A stretch of 64,000 nt of DNA from positions 186,001 to 250,000 of the forward strand of contig JAHFSX010000002.1 in NCBI GenBank assembly GCA_023269675.1, written 5' to 3'. This document shows positions 60,601 through 64,000 of the stretch, one piece after another (the stretch's first letter is position 1; each line of letters begins with the position of its first letter). This DNA is from Verrucomicrobiota bacterium. Its GTDB lineage: Bacteria; Verrucomicrobiota; Kiritimatiellia; RFP12; UBA1067. The translations under genes were made by a program, and so were the position numbers. The notes beneath the pieces were generated by a model. That model searched no databases. It saw nothing but the letters and a program-made list of their open reading frames with translations, and had not been told where the DNA came from.

Positions 60601-63375
60601 GTGCAAGTCGCCAACGGCGCCGCGCTGGCGCTCTATGGCGGCAACGGGACCACCGGCTGGACCGGCGAGCAGCTGAACGCGCTCCATGGCAGCGGAGCCT
60701 TCGTGGCGAGCAACTCGATCATGGCCGTCGACACGACCTATGGCGCCGTCTCCGGTTTGGGCGGCATGAACGGCTTCGCGCTTTACAAGTACGGCACCAA
60801 CACGCTGACCGTGACCGGCCTCAACACGAACAGAACGCTGGTGGCGATGGAGTACAGCAACCTCCGCATCTACGCCGGCACGCTGAACCTCTCCAGCACC
60901 AGCTCGAACGTGTACGGCCGCTGCTACGTGCTGCCCGGCTCGGGCGGCGGCACGCTCGAGATCAACGGCCCCACGACGTTCACGGAATCCTTCTACGTGG
61001 GCAACTACAACGGCGACCGCAGCCGCGTCTTCATCAACACGAACCTCGCGGCGAAAAACATGTGGGTCGGCATCAACACGATCGCCAGCGGCGCGGTCGT
61101 TCAGAACGACGGCAAGGTGGAGGTCTCTCCGGCGTCAAGCGGGCAGATTCTCGACATCGGCCGCGACGGCGCCTACGGCTATTACCGCTTGAATGGCGGA
61201 AGTCTGAAGTCTGGACAGATGGCCTTCGGCGGCGGATCCGGCACCGGCAATAATGGCGTGTACGAGCAGTTCGGCGGCGATGCCGCAGTGATGTCCACCG
61301 GCGGGTGGCTGATCTGGGGTTGGGTCGGCGGCAACGGCGTCGCCAACATTTATAGCGGTTCGCTTTCGGCACCGCCCTCGGGCAACGAGGTCAACATGGC
61401 GCACTCGGCGGACAAGGGCGCCTTCGCCATGCTGAACCTGCTCGGAAACGGGGCCTTGCTGAGCACGGTGACAAACAGCACGACCCGCGGCCTCAACATG
61501 GCCAACACCGGCGGCAACCTGATGTCGGTGGTCAACCTGAAGGCCGGCACGCTTCTGTGCAACCGCGTGTTTGCGGTCAGCAAGGCCACCCCCACGTACT
61601 TCAACTTCAACGGCGGCACGCTCAAGGCGAACGGGAGCACCGCGCTGGCGAACACCTTCATACAGGGGCTGACAGCCGCCACGGTCTATCCCGGCGGCGC
61701 CGTCGTCGACACCACCAATGCGACCATCGTGCTGAACCAGTCGCTGCTCGCGCCGACCGGCTTGGGCGTCGCCTACATCCCCGTCGCCATCGGCGGCGCG
61801 GGCTACATCGGCGCGCCGGTCGTCAAGATCTCCGGCGGCAGCGGCACCGGCGCGACCGCCATCGCCGCGGTCGACCTGAATCCCGCCAGCCTGACCTCCG
61901 GCCAGGTGACCGGCATCACCGTCACCAGCCCCGGCGTCGGCTACCAGTCGGGCGACTCGGTCGTCGTGACGCTGATCGGAGGCGGCTTCCTCACCGTCGC
62001 GCAGACCGGCAGCGTCTTCCTCAGCCCGAACACGGCGGAAGGCGGCCTGACCAAGCTCGGCGCCGGCACGCTTACGCTGGGCGGCACCAACACGTACGGC
62101 GGCGTCACCACGATCCGCGAGGGCACGCTCGCGCTCGCCCATCCCGACGCGCTGCCCACGAACGCGGCGGTCAGCGTGGCGGGCGGCAAGTACGATCTGG
62201 GCGGCCGGTCGGTCACGAACAGCTTGGTGACCGTCACGGAGGGGGTCATCTTCAACGGCAGCCTGACCAGCGACGGCCTGACCAAGACCGGCCCGGGCAC
62301 GCTGCTGCTCAGCACGTCCCCGTCCTCGACCGGCCCCATCCGCATCGAGGAGGGGACGCTCGCCCTGCCCGGGCGCATGCCCGGTCTCTACGAGGGACGC
62401 CTCGCCGGCGGCTTCAACACCACGTCGCCCAATCCCATGACCACCACGGCGCTGTCACCCCGCTATGCGGACCTGTGGTTCAACGGCAACGCGGAATCCG
62501 GCGGCGTCTGGATCGACAACAGCACGTATGTCTACTCCGGCTACATCTGGAACAATACGGCGTCGCCCGTCACGTGGAGCTTCGCCAAAGAGTTCGACGA
62601 CTCCACGCTGCTAAAGATCAACGGCACGACGCTGATCAACAACGGCTCGCACAATACGCCCGTCGTCGCGACCTGCACGCTCCAGCCCGGCGCGAACGCG
62701 ATCGAGATGCGCTTCGGGCAGGGCTCCAGCTATGTCGGACCCAAGGTGGTCTCCAACGTATGGACGACCGTGACCATGGGCATCGGCTATGACCCCCTGG
62801 CGCGGATCACCACCTATCAGGCGGGGCTCTCCGCGACCCACCAGAACCTGGTCGATCCGGGCGACGGCTCGCTGCTCACGCTCACAAACACGGTCGGCGG
62901 CGTCACGAATCTGCTGGCGTCGGGCTCGTCGGTGCAGATCGCCGCCAACGCCGCGCTCGACCTCGGCGGGAACGTCCAGACGCTGGCGGACCTGAGCGGC
63001 AGCGGCATGGTCTCCAACGGCACCCTCACCGTCACCGGCACCCTCGCCCCGGGCGGCGAGGGCACCCTCGGCACGCTCACCCTCGCCGCCAACGCCACCC
63101 TCTCCGGCACCTTGCGGGCGGACGTCGCCGCCAACGGCGACAGCGACCTCCTGGTTGTCCGGGGCAACCTCGACATGTCGGGACTCTCCCTGACGATCGC
63201 GAATCCGGAGGAGCTGGACCGCAGCCGGCAGTATACCCTGGTCACCTGCTCCGGCACGCGGACCGGCACGTTCGCTGCGATCACCGTCCCGGACAGCCGC
63301 TGGCACGCGGTCTACCAGGCGGACGGCAGCGTGGTCCTGCTCTTCGTCGACGGCACGCTGATGTTGCTCAAATAG
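54634..63375 (+). CDS. Giant exported beta-helix protein with PATR repeats and PA14-like insert, paralogue 2
   Basis: The 2913-residue protein begins MKHAAVCLKMSTIATALALL, a signal peptide, then the shared SGTWNSTVAGSNEYWTNSLN opening. About eleven PATR-type repeats are seen (GTGTWTLSGANTYSGITYAN and others), with the same ~240-residue module twice (near 56090-56860 and 58800-59560). It differs from paralogue 1 by an extra region around 60950-61560 (VGNYNGDRSRVF, GQILDIGRDGAYGYYRLNGG). It also has a PA14-like stretch around 62380-62800 (GLYEGRLAGGFNTTSP, FAKEFDDSTLLKINGTTL), a fold that often binds sugars. It ends DSRWHAVYQADGS through FVDGTLMLLK like paralogue 1, again with no barrel or sorting motif I know. 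ATG 54634 follows AGGTGAGG; a GTG at 54628 is in frame. Confidence 0.85.
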   Translation: MKHAAVCLKMSTIATALALLAGNVAQAASGTWNSTVAGSNEYWTNSLNWSASPYSINDDTATFNNAGNGRTNINVVGLAAIKYINFDSSAAAYNIGTSPVNSQPLNMRNDANYRMLLTCAKSQVFNTAIQLGPDKAGASYNFQNDNAFNTLTFLGDVSCFTNSGTAGDKTLNLNGVGNIRVLGGVSRGNANNLFVNINGGGANAMTGTNLITVLRMNGGSGSVLDIGNGYTVFTNSNTSSLGGENLTSTFGGTINGTGAFVMTSKPGEDNADNRVDDVNSTLTVNCRLTGYSGFELYSGAGIAGTFALNGVNDFVGNVFMNAAGTISAAKIGNRFSTTSNLGAGYRVRFSSFNLGGPKLKYTGAGETSDRVLEFASHARLEQAGSGLLNFSAPPIVSAACTVTLSGSTAAAGEISGVVSNGTGTIAFAKEGTGTWTLSAANVFTGALTVNGGVLRLTQTNAYTAATAVNGGTLALTGNNGSVPNTSGITLGTGGTLLLDNTPSTNHANRVKDTAVVTLNGGTLLFAHTGGPANYSETLGAVAVSAGASTIAASRAASGQTSTLTLTALTRTSGSVDFAGAGLGTDTRNRILITGQPDGLIGPWATVNGTSLAAYSSTLGIYPASDAAYTDIAARGPSSTIADSAGSNVRINSAGSSGPIDLSAATTTVASLLQNTATDATVATADKTLRVTSVIVPAGKASVTLGAAAGDGTVAPATAGGGLTLANDGAAPLTVNAVIANHTTASALNTAGSGTVTLTAANTFSGATSIGAGSLVLAHSNALQNSTLTLGATGTPVFDSAVAGHAFTLGALSGLRDLALADNASGPVALAVGQNNASTAYSGVLSGDGSLTKQGTGTLTLSGANTFRGGATISAGRVSANHMLALGSGPVANNGTLDLTAAPVTYSGLSVSLSGSGTNNVTMASNLAGGTANFNGDYSGFTGLWNLGVGVGATGSKVVMNGRDNAAAAIVVRTNATLYCSAAMRHSAALTLQGGNTGDSYGQLRLDGNSEWFGPILLAGVITDANDGLLGCASGTGYISGQITDGGVSYPVSKLGGGTLALLGTNNLFSGQLWNRAGTLRASSIRNIGQPSSLGAPTSLTNGLIKLGTGSTSAALAYAGMGDTSDRGIDLASTTATITLDHSGTNLWKMTGAVTNTGAGGKQLRLQGSVTATGELAGVISDYSSAYSNNLFKTGAGAWTLSADNTFKGNVVVDDGALRVTRSEAFGNWPKTVQAANNANGASPHFHLDGTAGDLTIPATITFKTSNSRVGAIFNEGGNNAILGPVQLIGGDGDTILNSVSGKLTVAGSVTAPFDTSRQLRLWGNGDGEISGAIANGLTAALPVYKEQGTGTWTLSGANTYSGITYANNGTLVIGGANGAVAGGVTVGGGTLVISNAPSANSGNRLSNSGAVTLNGGALRFAHPGGAADYGETAGALAVGTGQTTVETSQADAGQTSALTFASLTRTGAGSVNFAGAGLGAADNRNRILFTSAPAPVNGILGPWAMYNGTNFATYDNTLGVIPAGNDIYTDISAKGPSAIPNSATANARINAEGTEGPITLESETANSVYTLMQNTEWAASVGLTNQTLLTSGILIGEGKADLTIGTNTTDGLLMPLTSGGNLLLANYAAGTLTVNVPVTNNGTASSLGKAGPGPVSLNGALGYTGPTVIGEGELTLASASTQTFASVISGDGSLAKDGSGRLALNAANTYNGQTTLRNGTLLVMNNAALGTALNGTVAAAGSTLDVGGSGTAQAINLGGEAIAVSGAGVNGRGAIVNSSNLSQYNAIRYLTLNGDTTFGGEQSGGRWDVRTSDSTKPASFNMNGYTVTKVGSNYVGLTSVPVANPGNVVIAEGMFTLEGSTSLGGGPANVMTVQNGAWFDIYNTAVPVPWSLVMNDGARFFSRGGNSTALNIWAGPAALNGTAWFDTASSTIATLAGDVSGSGSLVKVGSGTLYLTGTNNTYSGGTYVSNNWLYAWSPGSLPSYASPGKVQVANGAALALYGGNGTTGWTGEQLNALHGSGAFVASNSIMAVDTTYGAVSGLGGMNGFALYKYGTNTLTVTGLNTNRTLVAMEYSNLRIYAGTLNLSSTSSNVYGRCYVLPGSGGGTLEINGPTTFTESFYVGNYNGDRSRVFINTNLAAKNMWVGINTIASGAVVQNDGKVEVSPASSGQILDIGRDGAYGYYRLNGGSLKSGQMAFGGGSGTGNNGVYEQFGGDAAVMSTGGWLIWGWVGGNGVANIYSGSLSAPPSGNEVNMAHSADKGAFAMLNLLGNGALLSTVTNSTTRGLNMANTGGNLMSVVNLKAGTLLCNRVFAVSKATPTYFNFNGGTLKANGSTALANTFIQGLTAATVYPGGAVVDTTNATIVLNQSLLAPTGLGVAYIPVAIGGAGYIGAPVVKISGGSGTGATAIAAVDLNPASLTSGQVTGITVTSPGVGYQSGDSVVVTLIGGGFLTVAQTGSVFLSPNTAEGGLTKLGAGTLTLGGTNTYGGVTTIREGTLALAHPDALPTNAAVSVAGGKYDLGGRSVTNSLVTVTEGVIFNGSLTSDGLTKTGPGTLLLSTSPSSTGPIRIEEGTLALPGRMPGLYEGRLAGGFNTTSPNPMTTTALSPRYADLWFNGNAESGGVWIDNSTYVYSGYIWNNTASPVTWSFAKEFDDSTLLKINGTTLINNGSHNTPVVATCTLQPGANAIEMRFGQGSSYVGPKVVSNVWTTVTMGIGYDPLARITTYQAGLSATHQNLVDPGDGSLLTLTNTVGGVTNLLASGSSVQIAANAALDLGGNVQTLADLSGSGMVSNGTLTVTGTLAPGGEGTLGTLTLAANATLSGTLRADVAANGDSDLLVVRGNLDMSGLSLTIANPEELDRSRQYTLVTCSGTRTGTFAAITVPDSRWHAVYQADGSVVLLFVDGTLMLLK

Positions 63376-63404
63376 CCGGAAAGCCGCCGCGTTCAGTTAG
63401 GCGC

Positions 63405-63440
63405 ACGCACCGCCCGCGCAGTCCGTGCGTCTTTACTTTT
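63405..63440 (+). terminator. Weak terminator-like hairpin after paralogue 2
   Basis: ACGCAC (63405-63410) pairs with GTGCGT (63425-63430) and is followed by CTTTACTTTT. The stem is short and the loop is 14 bases, so this is tentative. Confidence 0.3.
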
Positions 63441-63500
63441 CCAGTGGTGTTGCGCCGATGCCGATACGCGCCGATTCTGCCTTGTCCCACTTTTGCTTCA

Positions 63501-63529
63501 TTGACTCGCGAAAATGATGCGCGTAAAAT
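63501..63529 (+). promoter_or_regulatory. Promoter of the third giant repeat-protein gene
   Basis: TTGACT (63501-63506), a 17-base spacer and TAAAAT (63524-63529). The leader to ATG 63596 is about 60 bases, with GAGGTGG as ribosome-binding site, the same heptamer as in paralogue 1. Confidence 0.6.
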
Positions 63530-63595
63530 CCATCTCACATTTGGTAAAGATTTTGTGATCGGTTTCCAAAATTTCCCAAAGCATATGAGGTGGTT

Positions 63596-64000
63596 ATGAA
63601 AATGAAGATGGTGTGTGTCAAGCGGTCGTTCGTCTTTGCAGCCCTCGTGCTGGCGTTCGCAAACCAGATGCCTGCGGCCAACGGCATCTGGTACAGCACC
63701 AACGGCGTGGCGCGCAACACGTACTGGACCAACTCGTGGAACTGGAGCGCCCAGCCGTTCCCGGCCGGCAACCAGACCGCGACCTTCAACAACGGCGTGA
63801 ACATCACGAACACGACGATCAACATCGAGGGTCTGGCGATCATCTCGAACATCGTCTTCGACACGACCGGCGCCGGCGCCTACACCATCGGCAGCAACGG
63901 CGTGAACCAGCAGACGCTGGTCCTCACCAACGGCAGCACGATCCAGCTGACCTCCTCGGCCCTCAACAGCCAGCGTTTCGACGCCATGCTGCAGCTGGGC
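63596..64000 (+). CDS. N-terminal part of a third paralogous giant repeat protein (runs off right edge)
   Basis: The first 135 codons are visible. The start MKMKMVCVKRSFVFAALVLA is a signal peptide ending near PAANG. The mature start IWYSTNGVARNTYWTNSWN parallels TLWTNSANWS and YWTNSLNWS of the two upstream proteins. TATFNNGVNITNTTINIEGL, IVFDTTGAGAYTIGSNGV and QQTLVL continue the alignment. It is therefore a third tandem paralogue of the PATR family. Its repeats, length and C-terminus lie outside the window. It is preceded by its own TTGACT promoter and the GAGGTGGTT-ATG start context shared with the first paralogue. Confidence 0.85.
   Translation, partial: MKMKMVCVKRSFVFAALVLAFANQMPAANGIWYSTNGVARNTYWTNSWNWSAQPFPAGNQTATFNNGVNITNTTINIEGLAIISNIVFDTTGAGAYTIGSNGVNQQTLVLTNGSTIQLTSSALNSQRFDAMLQLG

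Noticed and set aside
46329-63375. Repeated short motifs as a CRISPR array or DNA satellite
   Set aside because: The repeats are degenerate at DNA level, in frame, and encode PATR beta-strand repeats in continuous reading frames.

Overview
The window is about 64 kb of GC-rich bacterial chromosome with no rRNA, tRNA or CRISPR array that I can see. Gene content suggests a member of the PVC superphylum, most likely a Kiritimatiellota-like anaerobe. Pointers are many secreted glycosidases, Gfo/Idh/MocA proteins (one with a Tat signal), a PD40/cytochrome c protein related to hydrazine-synthase alpha, giant autotransporter-associated-repeat proteins, a sodium-pumping oxaloacetate decarboxylase and FabV as enoyl reductase. 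The taxonomy is inference from gene families, not a database result.

Layout. 1-16119, minus strand: ten consecutive genes, mostly exported, for breakdown of complex glycans. They include a GH36-like alpha-galactosidase, a metzincin-like protease with an NPCBM domain, a large exported protein of unknown fold, an esterase, a PD40/NPCBM/cytochrome c protein, two Gfo/Idh/MocA proteins, an F5/8 type C protein and a putative barrel glycosidase. Two ATGA stop/start overlaps show tight coupling. 16307-18965: a membrane-anchored kinase-like protein that has lost catalytic residues, convergent with a PpiC-like foldase. 19075-23944: a GH106-like protein diverging from a GH27 alpha-galactosidase. 24056-27746: a tetrapyrrole operon of two fusion proteins (Met8-HemA and HemC-CobA-HemD). 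27921-31098: a CPBP membrane protease and an unusual exported putative glycosidase. 31213-31492: a MITE-like inverted-repeat element. 31609-36363: a soluble PAS histidine kinase, LeuB and an exported lipase-like hydrolase.

36705-40703, minus strand: a fatty-acid synthesis operon fabH-fabF-fabZ-fabV. 40987-44605, plus strand: oadG-oadA-oadB, a biotin-dependent Na+-translocating decarboxylase. 44726-46060: aroA. 46329 to the right edge: three tandem paralogous giant beta-helix surface proteins (2706 aa, 2913 aa, and one cut by the window edge), with matching promoters and leaders. The two complete ones share a C-terminal block and have no beta-barrel translocator.

The most notable points are the HMBS domain that lacks its cofactor-binding third domain inside HemC-CobA-HemD, the N-terminal Met8-HemA fusion, the probable pseudokinase, the triplet of co-regulated giant proteins with a shared C-terminal block, the 280-bp inverted-repeat element, and several genes that look leaderless or nearly so.
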